DNA from: Ruminococcus bromii
Lineage (GTDB): Bacteria > Bacillota > Clostridia > Oscillospirales > Acutalibacteraceae
NCBI RefSeq assembly: GCF_002834225.1
Contig: NZ_NNSR01000028.1
Coordinates: forward strand, 1 to 64,000
DNA: 64,000 bases
Reading direction: 5' to 3'
Shown here: positions 26,091-35,478 of the stretch, one piece after another
Position numbering within the stretch: position 1 is the first letter of the stretch
How the letters are laid out: each line of letters begins with the position of its first letter
The notes under the pieces: model-generated
Seen by the model: the letters and a program-made list of their open reading frames with translations, nothing else
Databases searched by the model: none
Told to the model about the DNA's origin: nothing
Made by a program: the position numbers and the translations under genes

Positions 26091-27272
26091 ATGGCTAAAC
26101 ATTTATTTACATCCGAGTCTGTAACGGAAGGTCATCCCGACAAAGTGTGTGACCAGATTTCCGACGCAGTTCTTGACGAAATCCTCTCTCAGGATAAAAA
26201 CGCCCATGTTGCCTGTGAGGTTACGGCTACAACAGGCATGATTCATGTTATGGGTGAAATTTCAACCGACTGCTATGTTGACATCGCAGATGTTGCAAGA
26301 AAGGTTGTAAACAACATAGGTTACAACGATCCGAAGTGCGGTTTTGACGGCAACACCTGTGCGGTTCTCACATCAATTGACGCACAGTCACCCGACATTG
26401 CAATGGGCGTAAACGAAAGCCTTGAGCTTAAAGACGGCGAAAGCGATACCGACAATCAGATTGGTGCAGGTGATCAGGGCATGATGTTCGGTTATGCGTG
26501 TGATGAAACACCCGAACTTATGCCGATGCCTATTTCTCTTGCCCACAAGCTTGCAAAACAGCTTACAAAGGTAAGAAAAGACGGCACTCTTTCATATCTC
26601 CGTCCCGACGGCAAGACTCAGGTTACTGTTGAATATGACGATGACAAGATTGTCGGCATTGACACGGTTGTAATTTCAACACAGCATGATGAAGATGTTA
26701 CACTTGAGCAGATTAGAAAAGACATTATCGAGTATGTTATCAAACCGATTATCCCTGCTGAGCTTATGAACGAGAACACAAAGATTTTCGTAAACCCGAC
26801 AGGCAGATTTGTAATCGGCGGCCCGGTCGGCGACTCAGGTCTTACAGGCAGAAAGATTATTGTTGATACCTACGGCGGATTTTCTCGTCACGGCGGCGGT
26901 GCATTCAGCGGTAAAGATCCGACAAAGGTTGACCGCAGTGCCGCTTACTACTCAAGATATATTGCAAAGAATATTGTTGCCGCTAAGCTTGCCAAGAAGT
27001 GCGAAATTCAGCTTGCATATGCAATCGGTGTTGCAAAGCCTGTTTCAATAATGGTTGACACATTCGGCACATCAAAATATTCAAACGAAGAACTGGCAAA
27101 CGCTGTTGAAAAGGTATTTGACTGCCGTCCGCAGTCTATCATCAGACAGCTCAAGCTCACGGAAACAAAGTATCTCCCGCTTGCCGCTTACGGTCATATG
27201 GGCAGAGAAGAACTCGGTGTTGAATGGGAAAAGACAAATAAGGTTGACGAGCTTTTAAAGGCTGTCGGCTAA
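26091..27272 (+). CDS. metK: S-adenosylmethionine synthetase
   Basis: 393 residues, normal length. Makes SAM from methionine and ATP. Signature motifs [12 protein letters not shown] and [19 protein letters not shown] are intact, as is the N-terminal [28 protein letters not shown] ribosome binding site. It is a single-gene unit controlled by the SAM-I riboswitch just upstream. Confidence 0.98.
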   Translation: MAKHLFTSESVTEGHPDKVCDQISDAVLDEILSQDKNAHVACEVTATTGMIHVMGEISTDCYVDIADVARKVVNNIGYNDPKCGFDGNTCAVLTSIDAQSPDIAMGVNESLELKDGESDTDNQIGAGDQGMMFGYACDETPELMPMPISLAHKLAKQLTKVRKDGTLSYLRPDGKTQVTVEYDDDKIVGIDTVVISTQHDEDVTLEQIRKDIIEYVIKPIIPAELMNENTKIFVNPTGRFVIGGPVGDSGLTGRKIIVDTYGGFSRHGGGAFSGKDPTKVDRSAAYYSRYIAKNIVAAKLAKKCEIQLAYAIGVAKPVSIMVDTFGTSKYSNEELANAVEKVFDCRPQSIIRQLKLTETKYLPLAAYGHMGREELGVEWEKTNKVDELLKAVG

Positions 27273-27295
27273 TAGAATTAAATTGTTCGATAATT

Positions 27296-27346
27296 TCGGG
27301 AATAAGGTTTGTGCACAAACGCAAATTCTTGTTCCCGATTTTTTTA
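27296..27346 (+). terminator. metK terminator
   Basis: TCGGGAATAAG / CTTGTTCCCGA stem followed by TTTTTTTA; the loop itself contains the palindrome GTTTGTGCACAAAC. Confidence 0.8.
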
Positions 27347-27394
27347 TTTTAAAAAATATTGTTGATAAATTGTACAAACAATTACAATGCTACG

Positions 27395-27483
27395 CTCGGG
27401 CATGATATGCTTTGTGGGCATTACAAACTATCTGCACAAATTGGGTACGGCGGCTCGCCGTGCGGGCGTCCAATGAACGACCC
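27395..27483 (+). repeat. Dispersed intergenic repeat, copy 2 (modules A-B)
   Basis: Module A (27395-27461) is followed directly by module B (27462-27483), the reverse order of the copy at 17701-17823. Shared stretches include CTATCT-CAC-AATTGGG and CGGCGGCTCGCCGT and GCGGGCGTCCAATGAACG. The rest of the 318-bp gap between metK and ridA holds only the two terminators. Confidence 0.8.
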
Positions 27484-27515
27484 TACCGGATTGTGGTATT
27501 CATAATTAACACAAA

Positions 27516-27549
27516 AATCCCGATTAACTTTTTACGGTTAATCGGGATT
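27516..27549 (-). terminator. Terminator of the ilvA-ridA operon
   Basis: ATCCCGATTAAC / GGTTAATCGGGAT stem followed by TTTTTG on the minus strand, about 45 bp beyond ridA. Confidence 0.75.
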
Positions 27550-27590
27550 GTGATTTTTTATGTAGATATTGTTTTAATTCTTAACCAGAA

Positions 27591-27962
27591 TTAAACTTCT
27601 GCAATAACCTCAACTTCAACAAGGACATCCTTTGGAAGCTGTTTTACTGCAACACAGCTTCTTGCCGGCTTTGATGTGAAATACTTGCCGTAAACCTCAT
27701 TGAAAGCACCGAAATCTTCCATATTTTTTAAGAAACAAACTGTCTTAACAGCTTTTTCAAGTGAACTGCCTGATGCCTCAAGAACATTTTTAAGGTTTGT
27801 GCAAACCTGTTCTGTCTGAGCCTCAATTGTTGCAGCCTCAACATTGCCTGTTGCAGGGTTAATTGCAATCTGACCAGATGTAAAAACAAGACCGTTTACC
27901 TTTACAGCCTGTGAATACGGACCGATAGCATCGGGAGCATTTTTAGTATAAACCTTTTCCAT
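27591..27962 (-). CDS. ridA: RidA-family enamine/imine deaminase
   Basis: 123 residues. YjgF/YER057c/UK114 family, hydrolysing reactive 2-aminoacrylate-type enamines to ketoacids. Family marks are IGPYSQAVKVNGLVFTSGQI, the glycine-rich middle and SKPARSCVAVKQLPKDVLVEVE, where the Arg binds the carboxylate. It lies 37 bp after the threonine deaminase gene, whose enamine product is a RidA substrate, so the pairing makes biochemical sense. Confidence 0.95.
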   Translation of the reverse strand: MEKVYTKNAPDAIGPYSQAVKVNGLVFTSGQIAINPATGNVEAATIEAQTEQVCTNLKNVLEASGSSLEKAVKTVCFLKNMEDFGAFNEVYGKYFTSKPARSCVAVKQLPKDVLVEVEVIAEV

Positions 27963-27999
27963 TATAATGACCTCCTGTCAATATATTAAAAATTACTGA

Positions 28000-29193
28000 T
28001 TAAACAAGCTTAAAGCCTGCGTCAACAAGTGCGTCGTGAATTTCTTTAATCTGAGCAAAATCTCTTGTTTCAAGAACAACACGGAGGTAACAACCGTTTA
28101 CATCCGTACCCTCTCCGCCTCTTTCGTGGTGGATAGAAATTACATTTGCACCCTTTTCTGCAATAATATTTGAAACGGCAACAAGCTGACCGGGCTTATC
28201 CTGAAGTTCAACGCAAACAGTCTGCTGTCTGCCTGTCATAAGAAGTCCACGCTTGATAACTCTTGAAAGGATTGTAACATCAATGTTACCGCCTGATACA
28301 ACGCAAACAACCTTCTTGCCCTTAACGGGGAGCTTGTTGAACATTACAGCAGCCAAAGGAGCTGCGCCTGCGCCCTCGGCAATCATCTTCTGTGACTCAA
28401 TAAGCTTGAGAATTGCAGATGAGATTTCGTCATCACTTACCGTTACGATATCGTCAACATACTTCTTAACATATTCAAATGTATGCTCACCCGGTTCTTT
28501 AACCTGAATACCGTCGGCAATTGTAGAAACGCTGTCAAGATGAACAGGCTCGCCGTTCTTGATTGACTCAACCATTGAAGGAGCGCCCTCAGCCTGAACA
28601 CCGTAAACCTTAATGTTAGGATTAAGGCTCTTGATTGCACAGGCAACACCCGAAATAAGTCCGCCGCCGCCGATTGCACATACAACAGCGTCAACATCGG
28701 GCATTTCGTTCATAATTTCGATACCGATTGTACCCTGACCTGCAATAACATTTTCATCGTCAAACGGATGGATAAATGTGTAGTTCTTTTCATCACGAAG
28801 TCTTAAAGCCTCGTTATAAGCATCATCATAAACACCCGGAACCATACAAACCTCGGCTCCGTAGTTCTTAGTAGCCTCAACCTTTGAAATAGGTGCACCG
28901 TCAGGCAGACAGATAAGCGACTTGATACCGTACTTTGTAGCGGCAAGTGCAACACCCTGAGCGTGGTTGCCTGCAGAACAGGCAATAACACCTCTTGCCT
29001 TTTCTTCTTCGGTAAGCTGAGAAATCTTGTAACCTGAACCTCTTACCTTGAATGAACCTGTAATCTGAAGATTTTCGGGTTTGAGATAAATATCACAATC
29101 ATCACAAATACCCCTTGCCTGAACGATATTAGTCTGTCTGATAACATCCTTCAAAACATATGATGCGTGATAGATTTTGTCTAATGTAAGCAT
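28000..29193 (-). CDS. ilvA: Threonine ammonia-lyase with ACT domain
   Basis: 397 residues. PLP enzyme converting threonine to 2-oxobutyrate and ammonia. The PLP lysine is in GSFKVRGS, the phosphate-binding loop is CAIGGGGLISG, and SAGNHAQGVA is intact. The C-terminal ACT domain (about 325-397, QDKPGQLVAVSNIIAEKGANV) is the short TdcB-like single-ACT form. It is cotranscribed with ridA. It could feed isoleucine synthesis or threonine catabolism; the sequence does not decide. Confidence 0.93.
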   Translation of the reverse strand: MLTLDKIYHASYVLKDVIRQTNIVQARGICDDCDIYLKPENLQITGSFKVRGSGYKISQLTEEEKARGVIACSAGNHAQGVALAATKYGIKSLICLPDGAPISKVEATKNYGAEVCMVPGVYDDAYNEALRLRDEKNYTFIHPFDDENVIAGQGTIGIEIMNEMPDVDAVVCAIGGGGLISGVACAIKSLNPNIKVYGVQAEGAPSMVESIKNGEPVHLDSVSTIADGIQVKEPGEHTFEYVKKYVDDIVTVSDDEISSAILKLIESQKMIAEGAGAAPLAAVMFNKLPVKGKKVVCVVSGGNIDVTILSRVIKRGLLMTGRQQTVCVELQDKPGQLVAVSNIIAEKGANVISIHHERGGEGTDVNGCYLRVVLETRDFAQIKEIHDALVDAGFKLV

Positions 29194-29357
29194 ACCAATT
29201 ACTTCCTTTTCTATATGTATCCATTGCTTATTTTAATACAACAAGGCTTTAAAATCAAGTTTTTTTGGAATAAACAAAGGGAATTTTTGCAGGATTTTTT
29301 AAAGTCTTATTCATAATTCGCAAGCAGAATAAAAATAATAATAACGAACAAATAAAA

Positions 29358-29378
29358 ACACCTGCTTACAGGTGTAAA
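29358..29378 (-). terminator. Terminator of the flavodoxin operon
   Basis: ACACCTG / CAGGTGT stem, CTTA loop, then TTTTTATTTG on the minus strand. Confidence 0.7.
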
Positions 29379-29437
29379 CAGGCGTTTCTATGAAATTATG
29401 AAATTGGTATTAACTAATTGAATACTTACAGCCTAAG

Positions 29438-29860
29438 TTAAGCGAGTGATGCGCCAAGCTTTTTGCAAGCCTCAAGGGCGTCGTCATCGGGAGCATCGTT
29501 ACAGATAACGCTTTCGCAAACAAGGTTTGCACCGTCACCCTTACAGGTGTCTTCCCAGTTTCTCATCCATTCGCCGTCACCCCAGCCGTATGAACCGAAG
29601 AGGGCAATGCTTTTGCCGTTTAATGCACTTTCACATTCATTGAAAACAGGCTCAAACTCGCTATCCTCAAGAACCTCCGCCCCCATTGCAGGACAACCGA
29701 ATGCAATGCCGTCAAAATCGGCGACCGATGAAGAATCAAAATCGTTTACATTTGCAAGAGTAACTTCTGCGCCAGCGGACTTTGCACCCTCGGCAACGGC
29801 TTCTGCCATCTGCTCTGTGTTGCCTGTACCGCTCCAGAATACTACTGCTACTTTACTCAT
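29438..29860 (-). CDS. Flavodoxin
   Basis: 140 residues from the ATG at 29860 (MSKVAVVFWSGTGNTEQMAEAV) with AAAGGTGAG ribosome binding site. Short-chain flavodoxin with FMN phosphate loop SGTGNT, and the two FMN-flanking loops GCPAMGAEVL and FGSYGWGDG. It carries electrons in place of ferredoxin, typically when iron is scarce. It follows a DUF3793 gene whose promoter carries the same operator as the feo genes, so iron control is likely. Confidence 0.93.
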   Translation of the reverse strand: MSKVAVVFWSGTGNTEQMAEAVAEGAKSAGAEVTLANVNDFDSSSVADFDGIAFGCPAMGAEVLEDSEFEPVFNECESALNGKSIALFGSYGWGDGEWMRNWEDTCKGDGANLVCESVICNDAPDDDALEACKKLGASLA

Positions 29861-29905
29861 ATTTCTGTACTCACCTTTCAGTTTAATAGTTAATTGCACC
29901 TTAAA

Positions 29906-30460
29906 TCAGTTACACGCAACCGTCAGCTTTTGGATAGGTGTGCCTTGTAACCACTTAGAGTAATAGATGTCAGAACATTTTTTGAATTTGGCAAATTCTT
30001 TGACTGCTTTTTCTTCATTACCGTAAACCTTCCAGCAGCCTGAACATTTACAGCAATTTCCTTTATGAAGAATAAAGCCGCGGACATCTTCGGGAGGATA
30101 ACCGAGGAACAATCCGATTTCGTGCGGGAACTCAGTTGAGTCTTTAAGACGGTGTCGAAGCTCCCTTATACAGCGTGCGGCATCATGTGAATGATACCCC
30201 TGCGATTTAAGCAGCTTACACGCATATTTATCGGACAAATCAACAGCAAGCTTGGACGGGCGAAAAATATAGATTAAAGCCTTTCCGTTGCTGAATTTCA
30301 GTGGCAAAACTTTTATTCCCTTTTTGCAGAACATTTTATTCAGCCTTCTTACATCACATTCGCACTCAAGCCGTGACGAGTACGGACAGTTGAAAAGATT
30401 AGCCGTTTTTATTCCTGCAAGCGTTGGGGAACAATGCTTGATAATTAAATCCTCTGACAT
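29906..30460 (-). CDS. DUF3793 family protein
   Basis: 184 residues from the ATG at 30460 (MSEDLIIKHCSPTLAGIKTANLF) with GAGGAAAAG ribosome binding site. DUF3793 features: CSPTLAGIKTANLF near the start, a cysteine-containing HEIGLFLGYPPEDVRGF, and KCSGCWKVYG. The family is poorly characterised and often lies beside flavodoxin, as here. An operator at 30546-30563 suggests regulation by the iron repressor. Confidence 0.85.
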   Translation of the reverse strand: MSEDLIIKHCSPTLAGIKTANLFNCPYSSRLECECDVRRLNKMFCKKGIKVLPLKFSNGKALIYIFRPSKLAVDLSDKYACKLLKSQGYHSHDAARCIRELRHRLKDSTEFPHEIGLFLGYPPEDVRGFILHKGNCCKCSGCWKVYGNEEKAVKEFAKFKKCSDIYYSKWLQGTPIQKLTVACN

Positions 30461-30545
30461 CTTTTCCTCTAAAAATTGAATGAATGATTTGAATAGAGTT
30501 GAATTGAATAAATACACCACAGTGATTATCCGATAACTGTTTTAT

Positions 30546-30563
30546 AGTTAGCTTTTGCTAACT
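30546..30563. promoter_or_regulatory. Iron-regulator operator (site 1)
   Basis: Palindrome AGTTAGCTTTTGCTAACT about 85 bp upstream of the DUF3793-flavodoxin operon, with a TATAAA box adjoining on the minus strand. The same TTAGC-N4-GCTAA core occurs at 35105, 35743 and, with one change, 35710. Confidence 0.7.
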
Positions 30564-30699
30564 TGATTCCATAAGCAAGACTTGTTTGTTGTCTTTATCT
30601 TACAGTTAAAATATACCATCAATCAATGTTGTTATCGGCTCTCAAAAGGTTTTCTACGCTCCAAACGGACAAACAATTTCAGCAAAGATTTAGGGACAG

Positions 30700-30800
30700 C
30701 AAACGCTGTCCCTGAAAGGAGAAGAGATATTATGAATAATTACCCGGCAAAGTAATCATCAAATACTCTGCGGATATTTCCGCAGTCTGTCAGAAAAGAA
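30700..30800 (+). other. Hairpin and 7-codon open frame
   Basis: The 30564-30882 gap has no normal gene. It holds a perfect hairpin AGGGACAG/CTGTCCCT (about 30691-30712), then AGGAGAAG and an ATG opening MNNYPAK (30732-30755), then CTGCGG/CCGCAG. It may be the leftover start of a lost gene or a short leader. Confidence 0.35.
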
Positions 30801-30882
30801 TATAGGCGTATCTTTTCGACAATGTTATTATAGCACTTTACAAAGTCTTTTTACTGCTCTTTACGGACATATAAGGCTCTGT

Positions 30883-31839
30883 TCAGACGAGAGATTTTCT
30901 GTACTCATTCGGTGACTTGTTCATCACCCTTCTGAAAGCACCCGCAAACTTACTGCCGTTGTTGTAGCCGACAATTCCTGCAATTTCAAGCACACTTTTG
31001 TCGGTGTTTTTCAAAAGCGAGGCGGCCTTTTGCATTTTACAGTTCGTTATGTAGCCGTTAATCGTGTCGCCGTAGACACCCTTAAAGCAAATTTTAAGAG
31101 AAGTTGAAGAGATGCCGAGCATATCGGCAAGCTCCGTAATTGTTATATGCTCGTCAAGGTGAGCAAGCAGATATTTTTTTGCCTCTTTTGCGGCGGTAAC
31201 CTGTGAGCGTGAAAAATATCGTCTTTCCTCACTCTCTCCCTTGTAATCAAGACCGCTCAAAAACAAAAGAAGTTCAAGCACCTTAACCTTGTGATAGCCC
31301 TTTCGGATATTTTCGGGAACGGAATAGAGTTCCGAAAAAATATGCTCAATGCTGATATTTTCACGCATAATTGAGTACGGCTTTTCGGAACAGAATTTCA
31401 TTTCAAGCTCTTCGGGGCTGACAAAAACATCGTCAAGAATACACGAAAAACACCTTGGCACACGGTTCATATCAATTGCAACCGACACACCGTGGTAGTG
31501 GCTCAGCGGACAATATCTGTGTCGGATGTTCTCCGTGTTCTTCTGTATCGACAAATCTCCTGACGCAAGGTAAAGATATTCGCCGTTTTTGTATTCAAAC
31601 TCAATTCTACCCTCCTGACAATGCGTGATGATGAGCATTTCTCTTCCCTTTGCAAGATTAATGTCACAACTTTGCATATGTACATCGTAATACACAAGCT
31701 CAATGCCTGAAAACACAGGGTATACGGTGATTTCACAATCGCCCGTGCTGTCCTGTGAACGGTATATACTGAACGATTCGCCGTGTTCAACGGTCTGTAT
31801 CATACCGTACGGATTATCAATTTTCTGCAATACTGCCAT
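30883..31839 (-). CDS. AraC-family transcriptional regulator
   Basis: 318 residues. C-terminal AraC double helix-turn-helix (ITITELADMLGISSTSLKICFKGVYG ... SVLEIAGIVGYNNGSKFAGAFRRVMNKSPNEYRK). The N-terminal part has a cupin-like ligand region. The layout resembles PchR/siderophore-type AraC regulators. It is last in the run of genes after feoB, 28 bp beyond the heavy-metal-associated protein, which suggests a role in metal or siderophore response, but that is inference. Confidence 0.88.
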   Translation of the reverse strand: MAVLQKIDNPYGMIQTVEHGESFSIYRSQDSTGDCEITVYPVFSGIELVYYDVHMQSCDINLAKGREMLIITHCQEGRIEFEYKNGEYLYLASGDLSIQKNTENIRHRYCPLSHYHGVSVAIDMNRVPRCFSCILDDVFVSPEELEMKFCSEKPYSIMRENISIEHIFSELYSVPENIRKGYHKVKVLELLLFLSGLDYKGESEERRYFSRSQVTAAKEAKKYLLAHLDEHITITELADMLGISSTSLKICFKGVYGDTINGYITNCKMQKAASLLKNTDKSVLEIAGIVGYNNGSKFAGAFRRVMNKSPNEYRKSLV

Positions 31840-31867
31840 AAGGTCGCCTCTCTTCTCCTAAAAAGCC

Positions 31868-32239
31868 TTACTCCACCTTCATAACGGTGTATGCGCCTAT
31901 ACCGTTTACTGTCTTTTTGAGGACTTTATCCTCAATTTCTCTTTTCATTCTGACCGTAACCCTGCCGGAAGAAACATCGGCTTCCGCCCACACACCGTCA
32001 ATTGAATTAAGTGAGTTTTCTACTCTTGCGGAACAGTTTTTACAGACCATTCCGTCAACAACAAGAGTTTTTTCATAGAGATAATGCGACTTATCCTTAT
32101 CGGCAACCTTGTTTTTCTTAACGCTTTCGTCACTTGCACCGCAACATCCGCTTGCAAGCTTTTTCTTGTAACTTCTGATTACGAGAACCACAAACGCAAT
32201 GAATGCCACGGCAAGCAATCCGTAAAAAACATACTCCAT
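31868..32239 (-). CDS. Membrane-anchored heavy-metal-associated (HMA) protein
   Basis: 123 residues. One N-terminal transmembrane segment (about 4-22), a GCCG cysteine pair, and a C-terminal HMA domain (VDGMVCKNCSARVENSLNSIDGVWAEADVSSGRVTV) with the metal-binding CxxC. Probably a copper- or iron-handling membrane protein. It follows the FeoB-associated protein on the same strand after a terminator. Confidence 0.8.
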   Translation of the reverse strand: MEYVFYGLLAVAFIAFVVLVIRSYKKKLASGCCGASDESVKKNKVADKDKSHYLYEKTLVVDGMVCKNCSARVENSLNSIDGVWAEADVSSGRVTVRMKREIEDKVLKKTVNGIGAYTVMKVE

Positions 32240-32347
32240 ATTTATCCCTCCTTTTATTTTTTACGATTCAGAATATAGTTCTGAATACACTTTACACCGT
32301 AAAATTTCTTCAACACCAAATTCATAATTTCAATAACAAACAAAAAA

Positions 32348-32374
32348 GGGTGCAGCTTTTTGGACTGCACCCCT
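32348..32374 (-). terminator. Terminator of the feo operon
   Basis: GGGTGCAG / CTGCACCC stem followed by TTTTTTTG on the minus strand, just after the FeoB-associated protein gene. Confidence 0.75.
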
Positions 32375-32383
32375 ACAAAACAT

Positions 32384-32557
32384 TTACCTATGATTATGGC
32401 AGTCACCGCGGTACGCACAGTGCGCACAGTTTGCACCGCAGGAGGATTTGCCCTCTTTTTTGTCTTTTACCATACGGGCAACCACAAAAGCAATCACGGC
32501 AATAACAATTAATGCAACAATGATTGTGCCGATATTAGCCGCTAACCATTCAAACAT
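32384..32557 (-). CDS. FeoB-associated Cys-rich membrane protein
   Basis: 57 residues from the ATG at 32557 (MFEWLAANIG) with GGGAGG ribosome binding site. One transmembrane helix then a cysteine-rich tail (CGANCAHCAYRGDCH). This matches the small FeoB-associated family found behind feoB in Firmicutes; it may hand iron to or from the FeoB channel. It lies 33 bp after feoB. Confidence 0.88.
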   Translation of the reverse strand: MFEWLAANIGTIIVALIVIAVIAFVVARMVKDKKEGKSSCGANCAHCAYRGDCHNHR

Positions 32558-32590
32558 TTTTATTCCTCCCATTGTTAATCAATAAATTTA

Positions 32591-35083
32591 TTACTTCTTA
32601 GCCGGCTTAACCTTAAGAGTTGTAGCCTCTTTGTAAGGTCTTACAAGCATATAAATCATAAATGCAAATACTGCAACGGCAAAGATAAGACCGATTACAT
32701 TAAGACCGCCTGCAAAGATTGAGCCGAACTGGAATACCATAAATGCAATTGCATAAGCAAATACACACTGATAACCAACTGCGAACCAGAACCACTTGAT
32801 GTTGTTCATCTCTCTCTTGATAGCACCCATAGCGGCAAAGCAAGGAGCACAGAGGAGGTTGAAGAGAAGGAACGAGAAACCGCTGAGGCCTGTAAACGCA
32901 GTGCCGATTTCCGTCCATCCGCCCTGATAAAGGATACCCATTGTACCAACGATGTTTTCCTTAGCAACAAGACCTGTGATGGATGCAACGGTTGCCTGCC
33001 AGTTGCCCCAACCGAGCGGTGCAAAAATCCATGCAAGACCGTTACCGATTGCGGCAAGAATTGAGTTTCCGATTTCGTCCTCACCGAGCATACGGAATGT
33101 ACCGTCAACAAATCCGAAGTATGTTGTGAACCAAACAAGGATTGTTGAAAGGAGAATGATTGTACCTGCCTTCTTGATGAATGACCAGCCACGCTCCCAC
33201 ATTGAACGGAGAAGGTTGCCTACTGTCGGAAGGTGATAAGCCGGAAGCTCCATTACAAACGGAGCGGGATCGCCTGAGAACATCTTTGTCTTTTTAAGCA
33301 TAATACCTGAAACTACGATTGCAGCCATACCGATGAAGTAAGCCGATGTTGCAATCCACGGTGAACCGCCGAAGACAGCGCCTGCAATCATAGCGATAAA
33401 CGGCTGTTTAGCACCGCAGGGAATGAATGTTGTTGTCATAATAGTCATACGGCGGTCACGCTCATTCTCGATTGTACGGGATGCCATGATACCCGGAACA
33501 CCGCAGCCTGTGCCTACAAGCATTGGGATAAACGACTTACCCGAAAGACCGAACTTACGGAAGATACGGTCGAGTACGAATGCGATACGAGCCATATAAC
33601 CGCAGCTTTCGAGGAAAGCAAGGAAAAGGAAGAGTACAAGCATCTGCGGAACAAAGCCGAGAACCGCACCTACACCGGCTACGACACCGTCAAGGATAAG
33701 ACCGTTGAGCCAGTCTGCACAGTTGATTGCATCAAGACCGTTGCCGATAAGAACAGGAATACCGGGAACCCAGACTCCGTATGTTGCGGCATCGGGAGCA
33801 CCGTAACCCTCTTTATAATCTGTGTTGAGGTAGTTTGAAACAGCCTTTTCAAGAGCAGATTTCTTAGTGTCGGGAGTTTCTGTAATTTCAAGAGTTTCTT
33901 CATCCTGAACAGAATATGTAACACTTGCGTCTGAAGGTGTGAGATTTACGAGTTCTGCAAGAGCAGCCTTAGCGGCATCTTCGGAATAATTTTCAGATTC
34001 AAGGTCAACAGCTTCGGCAATGTCGTCATTTCCGTACTTAGCATTGAATGCCTCGATAATTGCATCTGAATCGCCGTAGGTTTCTTCAGCCTCGGCAGCC
34101 TGTGATGAACCTATACCGAAAAGGTGCCAACCGTCACCGAAAAGACCGTCATTTGCCCAGTCAGTTGCGGCAGTACCTACTGTCTGCATTGAGATGTAGT
34201 AAACAAGGAACATAATAACCGCAAAAATCGGAAGGCCGAGCCAACGATTGGTTACAACCTTATCAATCTTGTCCGATGTTGTAAGCCTACCCTTGTTTTT
34301 CTTCTTATAACAGCTCTTGATGATTGAGGCAATGTAGATGTATCTCTCATTAGTGATGATACTCTCTGCGTCATCATCAAGCTCTTTTTCAGCCGCCTGA
34401 ATATCTTTTTCAATGTGGTCAATAACATTCTGCGGAATGTCAAGCTTTGCAAGAACCTTGTCATCACGCTCAAAAATTTTGATAGCGTACCAACGCTGCT
34501 GTTCCTCGGGCATATCGTGAACCGCAGCCTCTTCAATGTGAGCGATTGCGTGTTCAACTACACCGTTAAAGCTGTGCATGGGGATTGTCTTTGCTGAGCC
34601 TGCAGCTTTGATTGCGGCCTCGGCAGCTTCCATAATGCCTGTGCCTTTAAGAGCCGAAATTTCAACAACCTTACAACCAAGCTGTCTTGAAAGCTCATCA
34701 ATGTTGATTGAATCGCCGTTCTTCTTAACAAGATCAATCATATTGATTGCCACAACAACAGGGATACCGAGTTCTGTAAGCTGTGTTGTGAGGTAAAGGT
34801 TTCTTTCAAGGTTTGTACCGTCAATAAGGTTGAGAATCGCATCGGGGCGTTCACCGACAAGATAGTTACGGGCAACAACCTCTTCAAGAGTATAAGGTGA
34901 AAGTGAATAGATACCGGGCAAGTCCATGATTGTAACATCCTTGTGCTTTTTGAGCTTACCCTCTTTTTTCTCAACAGTTACGCCGGGCCAGTTACCGACA
35001 AACTGATTGGAACCCGTGAGTGCGTTAAACAAAGTTGTCTTACCGCAGTTAGGGTTACCTGCAAGAGCAATTTTAATTTCCAT
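32591..35083 (-). CDS. feoB: Ferrous iron transporter FeoB
   Basis: 830 residues, long for FeoB. The N-terminal G domain has G1 GNPNCGKTT, G3 DLPG and G4 NMID. Two Gate motifs and CGAK (PCGAKQPF) lie in the membrane half. Roughly residues 335-455 are an extra acidic segment between the first membrane helix and the next, predicted outside the membrane. An iron-type operator (35105-35120) lies in the 88-bp gap between feoA and feoB. It takes up Fe(II), using GTP hydrolysis to gate the channel. Confidence 0.97.
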   Translation of the reverse strand: MEIKIALAGNPNCGKTTLFNALTGSNQFVGNWPGVTVEKKEGKLKKHKDVTIMDLPGIYSLSPYTLEEVVARNYLVGERPDAILNLIDGTNLERNLYLTTQLTELGIPVVVAINMIDLVKKNGDSINIDELSRQLGCKVVEISALKGTGIMEAAEAAIKAAGSAKTIPMHSFNGVVEHAIAHIEEAAVHDMPEEQQRWYAIKIFERDDKVLAKLDIPQNVIDHIEKDIQAAEKELDDDAESIITNERYIYIASIIKSCYKKKNKGRLTTSDKIDKVVTNRWLGLPIFAVIMFLVYYISMQTVGTAATDWANDGLFGDGWHLFGIGSSQAAEAEETYGDSDAIIEAFNAKYGNDDIAEAVDLESENYSEDAAKAALAELVNLTPSDASVTYSVQDEETLEITETPDTKKSALEKAVSNYLNTDYKEGYGAPDAATYGVWVPGIPVLIGNGLDAINCADWLNGLILDGVVAGVGAVLGFVPQMLVLFLFLAFLESCGYMARIAFVLDRIFRKFGLSGKSFIPMLVGTGCGVPGIMASRTIENERDRRMTIMTTTFIPCGAKQPFIAMIAGAVFGGSPWIATSAYFIGMAAIVVSGIMLKKTKMFSGDPAPFVMELPAYHLPTVGNLLRSMWERGWSFIKKAGTIILLSTILVWFTTYFGFVDGTFRMLGEDEIGNSILAAIGNGLAWIFAPLGWGNWQATVASITGLVAKENIVGTMGILYQGGWTEIGTAFTGLSGFSFLLFNLLCAPCFAAMGAIKREMNNIKWFWFAVGYQCVFAYAIAFMVFQFGSIFAGGLNVIGLIFAVAVFAFMIYMLVRPYKEATTLKVKPAKK

Positions 35084-35104
35084 ATATCAGTTATCCTCTC
35101 TTAG

Positions 35105-35120
35105 ATTAGCAAAAGCTAAC
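35105..35120. promoter_or_regulatory. Iron-regulator operator (site 2)
   Basis: ATTAGCAAAAGCTAAC between feoA and feoB. It matches the TTAGC-N4-GCTAA core. Confidence 0.6.
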
Positions 35121-35171
35121 CGTAATGTTATAAAAATACGGGATTTCTCCCGTAGGATTTATAAGTATAAA

Positions 35172-35393
35172 TTACTCAACTTCAATCATTTCAGCATCGG
35201 CTTTTCTGAGCGAAAGTTCATAATTTCTTACAGTAATTTCAATCGGATCTCCGAGCGGAGCAACTTTTCTGATGTAAATTTCAGCACCCTTTGTGATGCC
35301 CATATCCATAATTCTGCGTTTGACAGCGCCTTCACCGTGAAGCTTAACAACCTTTACGGTTTCACCTACTTTTGCCTGTTTTAAAGTTTTCAT
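35172..35393 (-). CDS. feoA: FeoA-family protein (second copy)
   Basis: 73 residues from the ATG at 35393 (MKTLKQAKVGETVKVV) with GGAGG ribosome binding site. SH3-like FeoA fold (KRRIMDMGITKGAEIYIRKVAPLGDPIEI). FeoA binds the cytoplasmic side of FeoB and modulates it. It is the copy adjoining feoB. Confidence 0.93.
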   Translation of the reverse strand: MKTLKQAKVGETVKVVKLHGEGAVKRRIMDMGITKGAEIYIRKVAPLGDPIEITVRNYELSLRKADAEMIEVE

Positions 35394-35478
35394 AACAGTT
35401 TCCTCCATCTAAAATTGAGCATAAAGCCGTATAAAAACACCTCTCGGAACAACTCCGCCGTGTGTTTGTTACATAGAA

